Part shown: in pieces, positions 40,152-48,917 of the stretch | Position numbering within the stretch: position 1 is the first letter of the stretch | How the letters are laid out: the number at the start of each line of letters is the position of its first letter | Source of the DNA: Pseudomonas denitrificans (nom. rej.) | GTDB taxonomy: Bacteria > Pseudomonadota > Gammaproteobacteria > Pseudomonadales > Pseudomonadaceae | Assembly: GCF_008807415.1 (NCBI RefSeq) | Contig: NZ_CP043626.1 | Location: 6,176,501-6,240,500, forward strand | DNA length: 64,000 nt | Direction: 5' to 3' | Position numbers and translations under genes: made by a program | Notes under the pieces: model-generated | What the model was told of the DNA's origin: nothing | The model's input: the letters and a program-made list of their open reading frames with translations, nothing else | Database searches by the model: none

Positions 40152-41627
40152 ATGAGTCTTACGACTGGCGACGAGTTCTTCGTCGCGCAGACGGCCGAAG
40201 AGGCCGTCGATCGACTGGCCGTGCTCCACGAGCGCGCCACCGGCGCCCTGAACCAGGCGCTCAAGCGGTACCTGAAGGACCGCGAAGTCCCCGACGCGCA
40301 GCAGCGCGAACAATTCCGCTACCCGCTGCTGCGGGTGACCTACCTGTGCCAGGGCGAAGTGCCCTCGACCACCCGCGCCTACGCCAAGGTCCAGGTGCCC
40401 GGCACCTACGCCGTGACCATCACCCAGCCCAAGGCCTTCCGCAAATACCTGCTGGAGCAGCTGCGGCCGCTGATGGAAGACTTCACCGTGCGTGTGGAAG
40501 TCGGCGTCAGCGCGCAGAACATTCCGTACCCCTACGTGGTGGAAGGCGGCGACGAACTGGGGGGCTCGGGTGTGACCGCCGCCGAGCTGGCGCGGGTGTT
40601 CCCCAGCACCGATCTGTCGGCCACTTCCGATGGTGTAGCGGATGGCCTGTACGAGTGGGAAAACGCCGACCCGATGCCCCTGGCGCTGTTCGATGCCGCG
40701 CGCACCGACTTTTCCCTGCGCCGCATGGTGCATTACACCGGCAGCGACTGGCGCCATGTGCAGCCGTGGATTCTGCTGACCAACTACCACCGCTACGTCG
40801 ACCAGTTCATCCACCTGGGCCTGGAGCGCCTGCGCGACGACCCGCGCTTCGTGCGCATGGTCCTGCCGGGCAACGTGATCATCGAGCGCGGCACGGATGA
40901 GGGCGAGGCCAATGCCATCGTCGCCAGCGTCGAGTGGCACCGCTTCCAGATGCCCGCCTATCACCTGATCGCCGAGGACGGCGACGGCGTGACCCTGGTG
41001 AACATCGGCGTCGGCCCGTCCAACGCGAAGAACATCACCGACCACCTCGCTGTGTTGCGTCCGCACTGCTGGCTGATGGTCGGCCACTGCGGCGGCCTGC
41101 GTCAGTCGCAGACCATCGGCGACTACGTGCTCGCCCACGCCTACATGCGCCGCGACGGCATCCTCGACCGCGTGCTGCCGCCGCACATCCCGATCCCGGC
41201 GCTGGCCGAGGTGCAGTTGGCGCTGCAGGAAGCTGCCGCGCTGGTGACTGGCGAGCGTGGCGACCAGCTCAAGCGTCGACTGCGCACCGGCACCGTGCTG
41301 ACCTACGACGACCGCAACTGGGAGCTGCACTGGGCCCAGGAGCGCCCGCTGATCAACCTGGCGCGGGCCATCGCGGTGGACATGGAAAGTGGCACTATCG
41401 CCGCGCAGGGTTACCGCCTGCGCGTGCCGTACGGCACGCTGCTGTGTGTGTCGGACAAACCGCTGCACAGCGAGATCAAGCTGCCCGGCGCCGCCACGGC
41501 CTTCTACCAGCGCGCGGTGAGCCAGCACCTGTCCATCGGCGTTGCCGCCGTCGACCTGCTGCGCACCCAGCTCAACTCGCTGCACTCGCGCAAGTTGCGC
41601 AGCTTCGACGAGCCGCCGTTCCGCTGA
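40152..41627 (+). CDS. amn: AMP nucleosidase
   Basis: The 491-residue enzyme hydrolyses AMP to adenine and ribose 5-phosphate. It is the full-length family size (E. coli Amn is 484) with the N-terminal regulatory domain and a C-terminal phosphorylase-like domain (MVGHCGGLRQSQTIGDYVLA, VDMESGTIAAQGYRL). Start MSLTTGDEF is favoured over an ATG three codons upstream because AGGA is well spaced from it. It is next to deoC, which also recycles nucleoside sugars. Confidence 0.96.
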   Translation: MSLTTGDEFFVAQTAEEAVDRLAVLHERATGALNQALKRYLKDREVPDAQQREQFRYPLLRVTYLCQGEVPSTTRAYAKVQVPGTYAVTITQPKAFRKYLLEQLRPLMEDFTVRVEVGVSAQNIPYPYVVEGGDELGGSGVTAAELARVFPSTDLSATSDGVADGLYEWENADPMPLALFDAARTDFSLRRMVHYTGSDWRHVQPWILLTNYHRYVDQFIHLGLERLRDDPRFVRMVLPGNVIIERGTDEGEANAIVASVEWHRFQMPAYHLIAEDGDGVTLVNIGVGPSNAKNITDHLAVLRPHCWLMVGHCGGLRQSQTIGDYVLAHAYMRRDGILDRVLPPHIPIPALAEVQLALQEAAALVTGERGDQLKRRLRTGTVLTYDDRNWELHWAQERPLINLARAIAVDMESGTIAAQGYRLRVPYGTLLCVSDKPLHSEIKLPGAATAFYQRAVSQHLSIGVAAVDLLRTQLNSLHSRKLRSFDEPPFR

Positions 41628-41699
41628 TCTGCGACAGGGCGCGGGGCGGCCACCAGGGAGATGGTGGTCGCCTTGGCTGCATCACGAAAAAGCAGCACC

Positions 41700-41776
41700 G
41701 TAGGGCGAATAACCTGGAACAGGTTATCCGCCGCAACCTTCACGGCGGATAACGCTGGCGCGTTATGCGCCCTACG
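41700..41776. repeat. Twin palindrome, family B
   Basis: The same order and spacing as at 14337: GTAGGGCGAATAACC-TGGAACAGG-TTATCCGCC, a nine-base CAACCTTCA spacer, then GGCGGATAACGC-TGGCG-CGTTATGCGCCCTAC. It lies between amn and deoC. Confidence 0.9.
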
Positions 41777-41808
41777 GGGCTGAAGAAAGCCGATGGAGAG
41801 TGTTGCCG

Positions 41809-42585
41809 ATGACCGATCCTCGCAAGACCCCGGCGGGCCGCGTGCTCGCCCTGCTGGACCTGACTTCGCTGAATGCTGGCGATGACCTGCAAAGCACAGT
41901 GGACCTCTGCCGCCGCGCGCTGACGCCCTACGGCGAAGTGGCGGCGGTGTGCGTGTGGCCGAAGCTGGCGCACGTCGCCCGGCGTACGCTCAATACGCTG
42001 GGTGGGCGCGACGTGCGGGTCGCCAGCGTATGCAACTTCCCCGGTGGCAACGCGCCGCTGGCCGATGTGGTGGAGGAAGTGCGCAAGACCCTTGCCGAAG
42101 GTGCCGACGAGATCGACCTGGTCTACCCCTGGCGCAAGCTCAAGGCCGGCCAGGACACTGGCGCGGTCGAACTGATCCGCACCTGCAAGACGCTGTGCGG
42201 GCCGTACCACCGGCTCAAGGTGATCCTGGAAACCGGTGAGCTGGCCGCCCCGGAGCTGATCCGCACGGCCTGCCGCGAAGCCATTGCCGGCGGCGCCGAC
42301 TTCCTCAAGACCAGTACCGGCAAGGCGACGGTGAACGCCACGCCCGAAGCCGTGCGGGTGATGCTCGAAGCCATCGAGGAGGAGGGCGGCAAGGTCGGCC
42401 TGAAAGTCTCCGGCGGCCTGCGCACGCTGGCCGATGCGCAGGTGTACCAGAAGCTGGCGGAGGAGCGTTTCGGCGCCGGCTGGATCAAGCCGGAGCATCT
42501 GCGTTTCGGCGCTTCCGCGCTGCTCGACGACCTGCTGTGTGAACTGAGCGGCGAGGCGAAGCCGATCTCCACGCGGGACTATTGA
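41809..42585 (+). CDS. deoC: Deoxyribose-phosphate aldolase
   Basis: The 258-residue TIM-barrel class I aldolase splits deoxyribose 5-phosphate to acetaldehyde and glyceraldehyde 3-phosphate. The Schiff-base lysine region is LKTSTGKA, the second lysine region GLKVSGGLRT, and the conserved EIDLVYPWRK is present. It is plus-strand, separate from amn by a repeat. Confidence 0.96.
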   Translation: MTDPRKTPAGRVLALLDLTSLNAGDDLQSTVDLCRRALTPYGEVAAVCVWPKLAHVARRTLNTLGGRDVRVASVCNFPGGNAPLADVVEEVRKTLAEGADEIDLVYPWRKLKAGQDTGAVELIRTCKTLCGPYHRLKVILETGELAAPELIRTACREAIAGGADFLKTSTGKATVNATPEAVRVMLEAIEEEGGKVGLKVSGGLRTLADAQVYQKLAEERFGAGWIKPEHLRFGASALLDDLLCELSGEAKPISTRDY

Positions 42586-42595
42586 GCGCGCCGCG

Positions 42596-42623
42596 TTGAC
42601 GCCGCCCCGGGCGAGCCTAGAAT
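42596..42623 (+). promoter_or_regulatory. Promoter of the SEC-C gene
   Basis: TTGACG and TAGAAT with a 16-base spacer, a near-consensus sigma-70 promoter starting 10 bases after the deoC stop. The transcript would have a leader of about 70 bases. Confidence 0.65.
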
Positions 42624-42633
42624 GCTCGCCTTT

Positions 42634-42687
42634 CGCGCCACGGGGAACCGTGGCGCGTCCCTCCGGTCGGACCTTCGCCGACCTTTT
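42634..42687 (+). promoter_or_regulatory. Double hairpin in SEC-C leader
   Basis: A ten-base stem CGCGCCACGG/CCGTGGCGCG with a GGAA loop (42634-42657) is followed by GGTCGG/CCGACC (42665-42683) and TTTT. The second could be an attenuating terminator in the leader of the next gene, or the end of the deoC transcript. Confidence 0.5.
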
Positions 42688-42701
42688 CCGCTGGTGATTC
42701 C

Positions 42702-43265
42702 ATGCCGTTCCGCGCCCCCTCGCACCTCACCAACCCGCTGCGCCGTTTCGCCCGCCGACTGGTGGACAACGGCATGCCCGAAGTCGCCGCGCCACTGCCG
42801 CTGCCCGACAGCATCGCCGGCGAACCCTGGTTCTCCGTGGGCAAGGCAGTGGAAGGTCTGGGCGGCGAACGAGTGGATGGCTGGTGCCTCGAAGAGTGGC
42901 CGGGCCTGGCCTTGCGCGCCCGTTTCAGCGCCTGCTGGCGCGACGCCCAGGGCCGCTTGTGGAACGTGCTGCCGGGCGGCGAAGCCATCGCCTTCCTGCC
43001 TGATCCGAAACGTCGCTACGAAGGCGTGCCGGTCGCCGAACAGCTTCACGCGCTGGAGCGTGACGAGTTGCTGGAGGATTACCTCTGGCTCAGCCGTGAA
43101 CTGAGCAAACCGCAGATGGACGACGAGCGCCGGGAAGTCCGCGACGCCATGCGTCAGCGCCTGGAAAGCTGGCTGGAGCTGGGCGGCCGCGGCGACAAGC
43201 CGTGTCCGTGCAACAGCGGAAAGCGTTATCGCAACTGCTGCAGCAAGCGGGTACGGGAGAACTGA
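42702..43265 (+). CDS. SEC-C motif protein
   Basis: The 187-residue protein carries a C-terminal SEC-C zinc motif PCPCNSGKRYRNCC (residues about 167-180). The rest is a compact globular domain of unknown type, not SecA-like. SEC-C motifs mediate zinc-dependent protein contacts, as in SecA-SecB. No export signal. Confidence 0.85.
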   Translation: MPFRAPSHLTNPLRRFARRLVDNGMPEVAAPLPLPDSIAGEPWFSVGKAVEGLGGERVDGWCLEEWPGLALRARFSACWRDAQGRLWNVLPGGEAIAFLPDPKRRYEGVPVAEQLHALERDELLEDYLWLSRELSKPQMDDERREVRDAMRQRLESWLELGGRGDKPCPCNSGKRYRNCCSKRVREN

Positions 43266-43358
43266 GGCCGCTCCTACACGTCACCCTTGAAGCTTCCCCT
43301 TACGTAGGAGCAACTGTCTTTCTCTGAAAGTCCGTGCCCGGAGTTTCCCTCTCCCTAA

Positions 43359-43380
43359 CCCTCTCCCTTCAGGGAGAGGG
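43359..43380. terminator. CCCTCTCCC hairpin, intergenic repeat type
   Basis: Arms CCCTCTCCC and GGGAGAGGG with a TTCA loop lie between convergent genes. The motif is a common intergenic hairpin in Pseudomonas and could end both transcripts, although no good T-run follows. Confidence 0.5.
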
Positions 43381-43434
43381 GGCCCGGGCGCGATATTTCA
43401 GGTAATAGCGGACTTTGTCCGCGTTGGCTTGCAC

Positions 43435-44481
43435 CTACAGGGATGCGTCCGGCATCGGCGGCACCAGCCACTGTTCCCCCGGCTTCGGCGCGCGGAAACG
43501 CTCCGCCGCCACACCACGTTGCTGCAGGGCTGCCGCCAGGTCGCTGACCGGCGTGAACTGGCCCTCGTCGCTCAGGCGGAAGGTGCCAAAGTGGATCGCC
43601 ATGCTGCACTGCGAGTCGAGGTGCTGGTGCGCCTGCACCGCGTCGTCCGGGTTCATGTGGTGGTGGCGCATGAACCAACGCGGTTCGTAGGCGCCGATAG
43701 GCAGGGCGGCGAAGCGCATGGGGCCGAAGCGCTCGTGCATCAGGCCGAACTCTTCGCCCAGCCCGGTATCGCCGGGGAACAGCAGCGGGCCGTCCGGCGA
43801 CTCCAGCACGAAGCCCATCCACAGCGTGCGGTTGGTGTCGCGCCGCGAGCGTGCCGACCAGTGCTGCGCCGGCACGCCGGTGAGCAGCATGCCTTCGGGC
43901 ATCGGCAGGCTCTGCCACCAGTCCAGTTCGGCGATATCGGTGAAGCCGCACGCGCGGATCAGCTCGCCATTGCCCAGGCCGGTCACCACCTTGGCGGAGG
44001 GGAAGCGCCGCGCCAGCTCGCGAAGGCTGTGGATATCCAGGTGGTCGTAGTGGTTATGGCTGACCAGGATCAGGTTGATCGGCGGCAGCTCGTCCAGCGC
44101 CAGGCCCGGCGGATGCACACGCTTGGGACCGGCGAAGCTGAACGGGCTGGTGCGCTCGCACCAGAGCGGGTCGGTGAGGATGTTCAGGCCGCGGTGCTGG
44201 ATCAGCAGGGTGGCATGGTTGATGTAGGTGACGCGCAGTTCGTCGCCTTCGACGCGGGCCGGCGTCTCCGGACGGGTATCCGGGCCGGGCTGGGCGATCC
44301 ACTCCTGCTGACGGCCGCGCTCGCGCTGCCACTTGAGGAAGGCGCGCAGGCCGTTGTGCGGTTGGCGGTCGAGGTTATGGAAGCGGGCGCCGTCGAAATG
44401 CGCCGTCTGCGGGCCACGATAGCGGGCGCCGAGGCGACCGCTGAGGTTCTGCAAGGTGATCAGCCAGGTGGGGTGGCTCAT
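43435..44481 (-). CDS. MBL-fold metallo-hydrolase (NAPE-PLD/UlaG-like)
   Basis: The 348-residue protein has the metal site [11 protein letters not shown] (HxHxDH), INHATLLIQ, and [12 protein letters not shown] with the bridging Asp. This is the bacterial NAPE-PLD-like family of lactonase/phosphodiesterase-type enzymes. Physiological substrate unknown. Start [10 protein letters not shown] is preferred; an upstream in-frame ATG would add two residues (MP). Convergent with the SEC-C gene. Confidence 0.85.
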   Translation of the reverse strand: MSHPTWLITLQNLSGRLGARYRGPQTAHFDGARFHNLDRQPHNGLRAFLKWQRERGRQQEWIAQPGPDTRPETPARVEGDELRVTYINHATLLIQHRGLNILTDPLWCERTSPFSFAGPKRVHPPGLALDELPPINLILVSHNHYDHLDIHSLRELARRFPSAKVVTGLGNGELIRACGFTDIAELDWWQSLPMPEGMLLTGVPAQHWSARSRRDTNRTLWMGFVLESPDGPLLFPGDTGLGEEFGLMHERFGPMRFAALPIGAYEPRWFMRHHHMNPDDAVQAHQHLDSQCSMAIHFGTFRLSDEGQFTPVSDLAAALQQRGVAAERFRAPKPGEQWLVPPMPDASL

Positions 44482-44567
44482 GGGCATGCTCTTGCGGTGG
44501 GGGCTTTGCACAACCTAGCATGCCGGGCATTCCTCGCACCCCATCCTCGGTTACCAGTCTTTTCGCC

Positions 44568-45194
44568 ATGCCCCGTCCTCCGCGTCCCGCCAATCGTCGT
44601 CCAGCCACCCGCCCCGCGCCTCGCCGCGTGGCCAAGGCGCCGCCGGCGCAACCCAGGCTGATCCTGCTGAACAAGCCGTTCGACGTGCTGACGCAGTTCA
44701 ACGACAGCGAGGGCCGCGCGACGCTGAAGGATTTCATCGACGTGCCGGGCATCTACCCGGCCGGTCGCCTGGACCGCGACAGTGAGGGCCTGCTGCTGCT
44801 GACCAACGACGGCCGCCTGCAGGCGCGCATCGCCGATCCGAAGCACAAGCTGCCGAAGACGTACTGGGTGCAGGTGGAGGGCGAGCCGAGCGACGAGCAG
44901 CTGGACCAGCTGCGCAAGGGCGTGCAGCTCAATGACGGCCCGACCCTGCCGGCCGAAGCCCGGCGGCTGGAGGAGCCGCCGCTGTGGGAGCGCGACCCGC
45001 CGGTGCGTTTCCGCAAGTCGGTGCCCACCGCCTGGCTGGAACTGGTGATCCGCGAGGGGCGCAACCGCCAGGTGCGGCGGATGACGGCGGCGGTCGGCCT
45101 GCCCACGCTGCGCCTGGTGCGCGTGCGCATCGGGCCGTGGCAGCTGGATGGCCTGCAGCCGGGGCAGTGGCGGGAAGTCAGCCCCGAGCTCTGA
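44568..45194 (+). CDS. rluE: 23S rRNA pseudouridine synthase, RluE type
   Basis: The 208-residue RsuA/RluE-family enzyme has the catalytic motif [17 protein letters not shown] and [16 protein letters not shown]. It lacks the S4 domain, as in RluE, which converts U2457 of 23S rRNA. The basic N-terminal 40 residues are Pro/Arg-rich. Start [11 protein letters not shown] avoids an additional 16 unlike residues. RluF/RsuA cannot be excluded but length favours RluE. Confidence 0.88.
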   Translation: MPRPPRPANRRPATRPAPRRVAKAPPAQPRLILLNKPFDVLTQFNDSEGRATLKDFIDVPGIYPAGRLDRDSEGLLLLTNDGRLQARIADPKHKLPKTYWVQVEGEPSDEQLDQLRKGVQLNDGPTLPAEARRLEEPPLWERDPPVRFRKSVPTAWLELVIREGRNRQVRRMTAAVGLPTLRLVRVRIGPWQLDGLQPGQWREVSPEL

Positions 45195-45215
45195 GGCTTG
45201 GGGCAGGGCGCGGGG

Positions 45216-45419
45216 TCAGAAGCCGCCTTCGAGCCCGGCGACGACCACGGACTTGATCAGGAAGCCGAGTACGCCCAGGCCCAGTGCGAAGAACAGCACC
45301 ATGGTGCCCATGCGGCCGGCCTTGGACTTCTTGGCGAGGTCCCAGACGATGAAGGCCATGAACAGGATCAGGCCGGTCACCAGGCCATACATCATCCAGT
45401 CTTCGAAACTTTCGTTCAT
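45216..45419 (-). CDS. DUF2788 small membrane protein
   Basis: The 67-residue protein starts MNESFEDWMMYGLVTGLILF and has two membrane helices (about residues 10-28 and 38-60), the DUF2788 pattern. Function unknown. A GCATTATACGC box (TATAAT-like, reversed) lies 70 bases upstream and may be its -10. Confidence 0.85.
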   Translation of the reverse strand: MNESFEDWMMYGLVTGLILFMAFIVWDLAKKSKAGRMGTMVLFFALGLGVLGFLIKSVVVAGLEGGF

Positions 45420-45786
45420 TACAGCTCCTGCCCGGTGCGGAGGGTGTCCGAGGGACGCCGGGACGCGGTGGTGGTGAAGAAGGCGCGCATTATACGCATG
45501 CGGCGCTTTGTCGTTCAGAGCCGTTCATAAACTGATCAGTTCCTGCTGCGGGACGGGAGGAATGCCCCGGAAATTCCCGGCGCACGCCGGTTGGCGTGGG
45601 AAATCTGCGGTATCGATTTCGTTTGGCGGGAGCAGGGGTGCGATGCTGTGTCGCAGGGTGGCGTCGGCCTTGCCGACGGATCGCGGGCGTGGCCCGCTCC
45701 TACAGATTGGCGCCGGTATTTCCCGGTTGGGTAGGAGCGGACTCCGTCCGCGATTGGAGTCGGGACCGCGCAGATCGCGAGCTGGC
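45420..45786. other. Intergenic region with REP elements
   Basis: There is no gene here. It holds the upstream region of the DUF2788 gene and, from 45676 to 45753, two family-A REP halves (ATCGCGGGCGTGGCCCGCTC and GGTAGGAGCGGACTCCGTCC) separated by 25 bases. Confidence 0.65.
45676..45753. repeat. REP elements, family A, spaced pair
   Basis: GATCGCGGGCGTGGCCCGCT-CCTACAG at 45676-45705 and GTAGGAGCGGACTCCGTCCG-CGA at 45731-45753. The pair is in outward order compared with the copies at 9981 and 52598. Confidence 0.8.
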
Positions 45787-46266
45787 TCAGGCGCGCAGGT
45801 GATCCAGCGGCAGCTCGGTGCTCGCCATCACATTGCGCAGCACGAAGCTCGACCGCACGCTGGTCACTCCCTCGATGCGGGTCAGGGTGCCAAGCAGGAA
45901 GTGCTGGTAGTGTTCCATGTCCGGCACCATCACCTTGAGCTGGTAGTCTGCGTCCATGCCGGTCACCAGGCTGCATTCCAGCACCTCGGGGCACTTGCCG
46001 ATGATCTGCTGGAAGTGCTCGAAACGCTCCGGCGTGTGACGGTCCATGCCGATCAGCACGAAGGCGGTGAGGCTCAGGCCGAGCTTCTTGCTGTCCAGCA
46101 GGGCGACCTGGCGGACGATGTAGCCGTCGTCCTCGAGCTGCTTGACCCGCCGCGAGCAGGGGGAAGGCGACAGGCCGATGCGTTCGGCCAGCTCCTGATT
46201 GGAGATGCGTGCTTCGCGTTGCAGTTCGGCAAGAATTCGCAGGTCGTAGCGGTCCAGCTTGTCCAT
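45787..46266 (-). CDS. Lrp/AsnC-family regulator
   Basis: The 159-residue protein has an N-terminal helix-turn-helix (ISNQELAERIGLSPSPCSRR) and a C-terminal RAM ligand domain (LVTGMDADYQLKVMVPDMEH). It probably binds an amino acid and regulates transport or metabolism. Divergent from the region leading to the repeat protein; target not evident. Confidence 0.92.
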   Translation of the reverse strand: MDKLDRYDLRILAELQREARISNQELAERIGLSPSPCSRRVKQLEDDGYIVRQVALLDSKKLGLSLTAFVLIGMDRHTPERFEHFQQIIGKCPEVLECSLVTGMDADYQLKVMVPDMEHYQHFLLGTLTRIEGVTSVRSSFVLRNVMASTELPLDHLRA

Positions 46267-46339
46267 GAAAGCCTCGTATTTCTATTGAATTGCGCTTATG
46301 GCGTAATTTTTAGGTATTTGTTGCTCAGGTGGTGCCTGT

Positions 46340-46564
46340 ATGAGCAATCTTAGCAATCATTTCCCCGCTCTGTCGCTTTACTATTTCTTCCAGATTCACA
46401 GCCCGGACATCACGTCCCCAGCGATCCGCCCAATCAGGCGCTTCGCGGCCCGCCGACCCAACAGGATCGCGCCGGCCACCGGGCTACGCACTGCCCAGAA
46501 GGCGGAGCGAGGTGAGCCGGCGCCAACAGCGACGAGCAGGACGAGATTCCGGAAGGGAGGCTGA
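46340..46564 (+). other. Possible leader ORF before an intrinsic terminator
   Basis: A short open frame starts MSNLSNHFPALSLYYFFQIH, with a Tyr-Tyr-Phe-Phe run at codons 14-17, and continues 74 codons to a stop inside the loop of the terminator at 46553-46580. Runs of one amino-acid family before a terminator are the mark of attenuation. The C-terminal part (Arg/Ala-rich) looks non-coding, so the real leader peptide may be the first 30 codons. No aromatic biosynthesis gene follows in this window, so the role is unclear. Confidence 0.35.
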
Positions 46565-46580
46565 CGAGCCTCCCTTTTTT
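46553..46580 (+). terminator. Intrinsic terminator
   Basis: A perfect ten-base stem AAGGGAGGCT/AGCCTCCCTT with loop GACG is followed by a T-run (TTTTTTC), the best rho-independent terminator in the window. It lies about 130 bases before the repeat-protein gene, with no classical gene upstream on the same strand. Confidence 0.85.
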
Positions 46581-46706
46581 CTTGCCCGCTATTTGCCCCG
46601 CCATCTTTACCCTGACTTTACCCAGCGCCCCGCAATGGCGGCTTTGCGCCGTGGTCTATGGCAATGTCGCATCACGGTTTTCGGCCGTTGCCGAAGTGAG
46701 GAATCC

Positions 46707-48014
46707 ATGAAGTCGGGCATCGGGCGGTTCGCCTCGTTCGCTGTGCTTTCTCTGGCCGTCGCGGTCCAGGCGCTGGCGGCCGAAGGTCCCGATATGCAGG
46801 GCCATCCATCCGCGAACGGCGGTGGCGGGCAGTCCCAGGGGCGTCCGCAGGGCAACAATGGCGGCCAGGAGCACGGGCGTCCGCAGGGCGGCAACGGCGG
46901 GCAGTGGCAAGGCCGCCCACAGGGCAGCAATGGCGACCGTGAGCACGGGCGTCCGCAGGGCAACAATGGCGGTCAGTGGCAGGGCCGTCCGCAGGGCAAC
47001 AACGGCGGTCAGTGGCAGGGGCGTCCGCAGGGCAACAATGGCGGGCAGTGGCAGGGCCATCAGCAAGGCAACAATGGCGGTCAGTGGCAAGGCCGTCCGC
47101 AGGGCAACAACGGCGGTCAGTGGCAGGGCCATCCGCAGGGTAACAATGGCGGGCAGTGGCAGGGCCATCAGCAAGGCAACAATGGCGGTCAGTGGCAAGG
47201 CCGTCCGCAGGGCAACAACGGCGGTCAGTGGCAGGGCCATCCGCAGGGTAACAATGGCGATCAGTGGCAGGGCCGCCCGCAGGGCAATAACGGCGGTCAG
47301 TGGCAGGGGCGTCCGCAGGGCAACAACGGCGGGCAGTGGCAGGGACGTCCGCCGGGCAGCAACGGCGGCCAGTGGCAAGGTCGTCCGCAAGGCAACGACC
47401 ACGGCCACGATCACGGCAGCCCCGGCTGGCAGGGCGGCAACCGTCCGCCATCGGCAGGCTGGCAGGGCCGCCCGCCGCCTTCCCACGGCAACTGGGGCCC
47501 GCATCCGTCCTACTGGCGGCCGGGCTATGTGGTCAACGCCATGCCGAGCGGGCATTACCGTGTGCCCTATCGCGGCAGCGACTACTACTTCAACGATGGC
47601 TACTGGTATCGCCCCTACGGCTCACGCTATGTGGTGGTGACGCCGCCCTACGGTGTGCGCGTGCGCTACCTGCCGTCCTACGCCGAGCAGGTGTGGATCG
47701 GCAGCATCGGCTACTTCCTCGCGGCCGGCACCTACTACCTGTGGCAAGCCGGCTCGCAGGATTACGAAGTGGTGGAGCCGCCGCAGCAGGTGGCCAGCGT
47801 GGCGCAATCGGCTTATGACGTGATGGCTTACCCGATGTACAACCAGGGCCCGGACCAGCAGGCCCGCGATCGCTATGAATGCCACCGCTGGGCCGCCGAC
47901 CAGAGCGGCTTCGACCCGGCCCTGGCGAGCTACGCGCCGCCGGCCTACGTCGCCGACAACTACCGCCGCGCGCTGACCGCGTGCCTGAGCGGGCGCGGCT
48001 ACAGCGTCAACTGA
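46707..48014 (+). CDS. Exported tandem-repeat protein with DUF6515-like C-terminus
   Basis: The 435-residue protein has a signal peptide (MKSGIGRFASFAVLSLAVAV, cleavage near residue 24), a Gly/Asn/Gln/Trp-rich repeat region (residues 49-228) and a C-terminal DUF6515-type domain beginning RPGYVVNAMPSGHYRVPYRG with many Tyr and Pro. The 15 tandem units have consensus GNNGGQWQGRPQ. Start ATG follows GTGAGGAATCC. Expected location is periplasm or cell surface. The final region YECHRWAADQSGFDP is also found in small envelope proteins. Function unknown. Confidence 0.9.
   Translation: MKSGIGRFASFAVLSLAVAVQALAAEGPDMQGHPSANGGGGQSQGRPQGNNGGQEHGRPQGGNGGQWQGRPQGSNGDREHGRPQGNNGGQWQGRPQGNNGGQWQGRPQGNNGGQWQGHQQGNNGGQWQGRPQGNNGGQWQGHPQGNNGGQWQGHQQGNNGGQWQGRPQGNNGGQWQGHPQGNNGDQWQGRPQGNNGGQWQGRPQGNNGGQWQGRPPGSNGGQWQGRPQGNDHGHDHGSPGWQGGNRPPSAGWQGRPPPSHGNWGPHPSYWRPGYVVNAMPSGHYRVPYRGSDYYFNDGYWYRPYGSRYVVVTPPYGVRVRYLPSYAEQVWIGSIGYFLAAGTYYLWQAGSQDYEVVEPPQQVASVAQSAYDVMAYPMYNQGPDQQARDRYECHRWAADQSGFDPALASYAPPAYVADNYRRALTACLSGRGYSVN
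46851..47390 (+). repeat. 15 x 36-bp in-frame tandem repeat
   Basis: Fifteen 36-base units encode GNNGGQWQGRPQ variants. Units 6-8 and 9-11 (47031-47138 and 47139-47246) are a 108-base block repeated with a single difference (GGC versus GGT), evidence for recent expansion by slippage or unequal exchange. Length is likely to vary between strains. Confidence 0.95.
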
Positions 48015-48020
48015 CGCTCT

Positions 48021-48917
48021 CTAGCTGATGGTTTCCTTGCCTACCACTTCCTGTGGGTCGGCGTGCACCAGCACCTCGGCCCGCGGGAATTCCCGGTGGA
48101 TCGCCAGCACCGCCTCGTCGCACAGATGATGCGCCTTCGACAGTGACAGCTCGCCGGGCAGCTCCAGGTGCAGCTGGACGAACCAGTGCGTGCCGGAAAT
48201 CCGCGTGCGCAGGTCGTGGGCGCCGAGCACGCCGGGCACTTCGCGCACCAGTTCGAGCATGCGCGTGCTGACGTCCGGCGGCAGCTCCTCGTCCATCAGC
48301 ACCGCGATGGATTCGCGGGCGATCTGGAAGGAGCTCCAGAGGATGTAGAAGGCGATGCCCAGGCCGAAGATGGCGTCCATCTGCTGCCAGCCGAACTGTG
48401 CCAGGAGCAGCGCCACCAGGATGCTGCTGTTGAGCAGCAGGTCCGAGCGATAGTGCAGCGAATCCGCGCGGATGGCGTTGGAACCGGTGATCTTCACCAC
48501 GTAGCCCTGCACCAGCAACAGGCCGGCGGTGAGCGCCAGCGACAGGATCATCACGGCGACGCCCCAGCCCACGGCTTCCACCGGTTCCGGGTGTTGCAGG
48601 CGGTCAATGGCCTGAGTGCCGACCAGCACGGCGCTGACCGCGATGAACAGCGCCTGGGCCAGCCCCGACAGCGATTCCGCCTTGCCGTGGCCGTAGCGGT
48701 GGTCGTCGTCCGCGGGGCGGATGGCGTAGTGCACCGCCAGCAGGTTGAGGAAGGATGCGGCGCCGTCGAGCAGCGAGTCGGTGAGGCCGGCCAGCAGGCT
48801 GACTGAGCCGCTGAGCCACCAGGCGATGGCCTTGGCGACGATCAGGGTGGTGGCGACGCCGAGCGACGCAAAGGTCGCCAGCCGCATCAGGTGGGCGTGG
48901 CTGGCGTGCTTGAGCAT
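48021..48917 (-). CDS. Cation diffusion facilitator family transporter
   Basis: The 298-residue protein has six predicted membrane helices and a C-terminal cytosolic domain. The metal-binding DSLLDGAASF (helix 2) and HYRSDLLLNS (helix 5) motifs match the FieF/YiiP group, exporting Zn or Fe. The N-terminus MLKHASHAHLM starts in the overlap with the DinB gene (ATGA), so the two are coupled. Metal preference is not certain. Confidence 0.9.
   Translation of the reverse strand: MLKHASHAHLMRLATFASLGVATTLIVAKAIAWWLSGSVSLLAGLTDSLLDGAASFLNLLAVHYAIRPADDDHRYGHGKAESLSGLAQALFIAVSAVLVGTQAIDRLQHPEPVEAVGWGVAVMILSLALTAGLLLVQGYVVKITGSNAIRADSLHYRSDLLLNSSILVALLLAQFGWQQMDAIFGLGIAFYILWSSFQIARESIAVLMDEELPPDVSTRMLELVREVPGVLGAHDLRTRISGTHWFVQLHLELPGELSLSKAHHLCDEAVLAIHREFPRAEVLVHADPQEVVGKETIS

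Noticed and set aside
46851..47390. 36-bp direct repeats as a CRISPR array
   Set aside because: Repeats are contiguous with no spacers and stay in frame within a signal-peptide-bearing protein gene; no cas genes.
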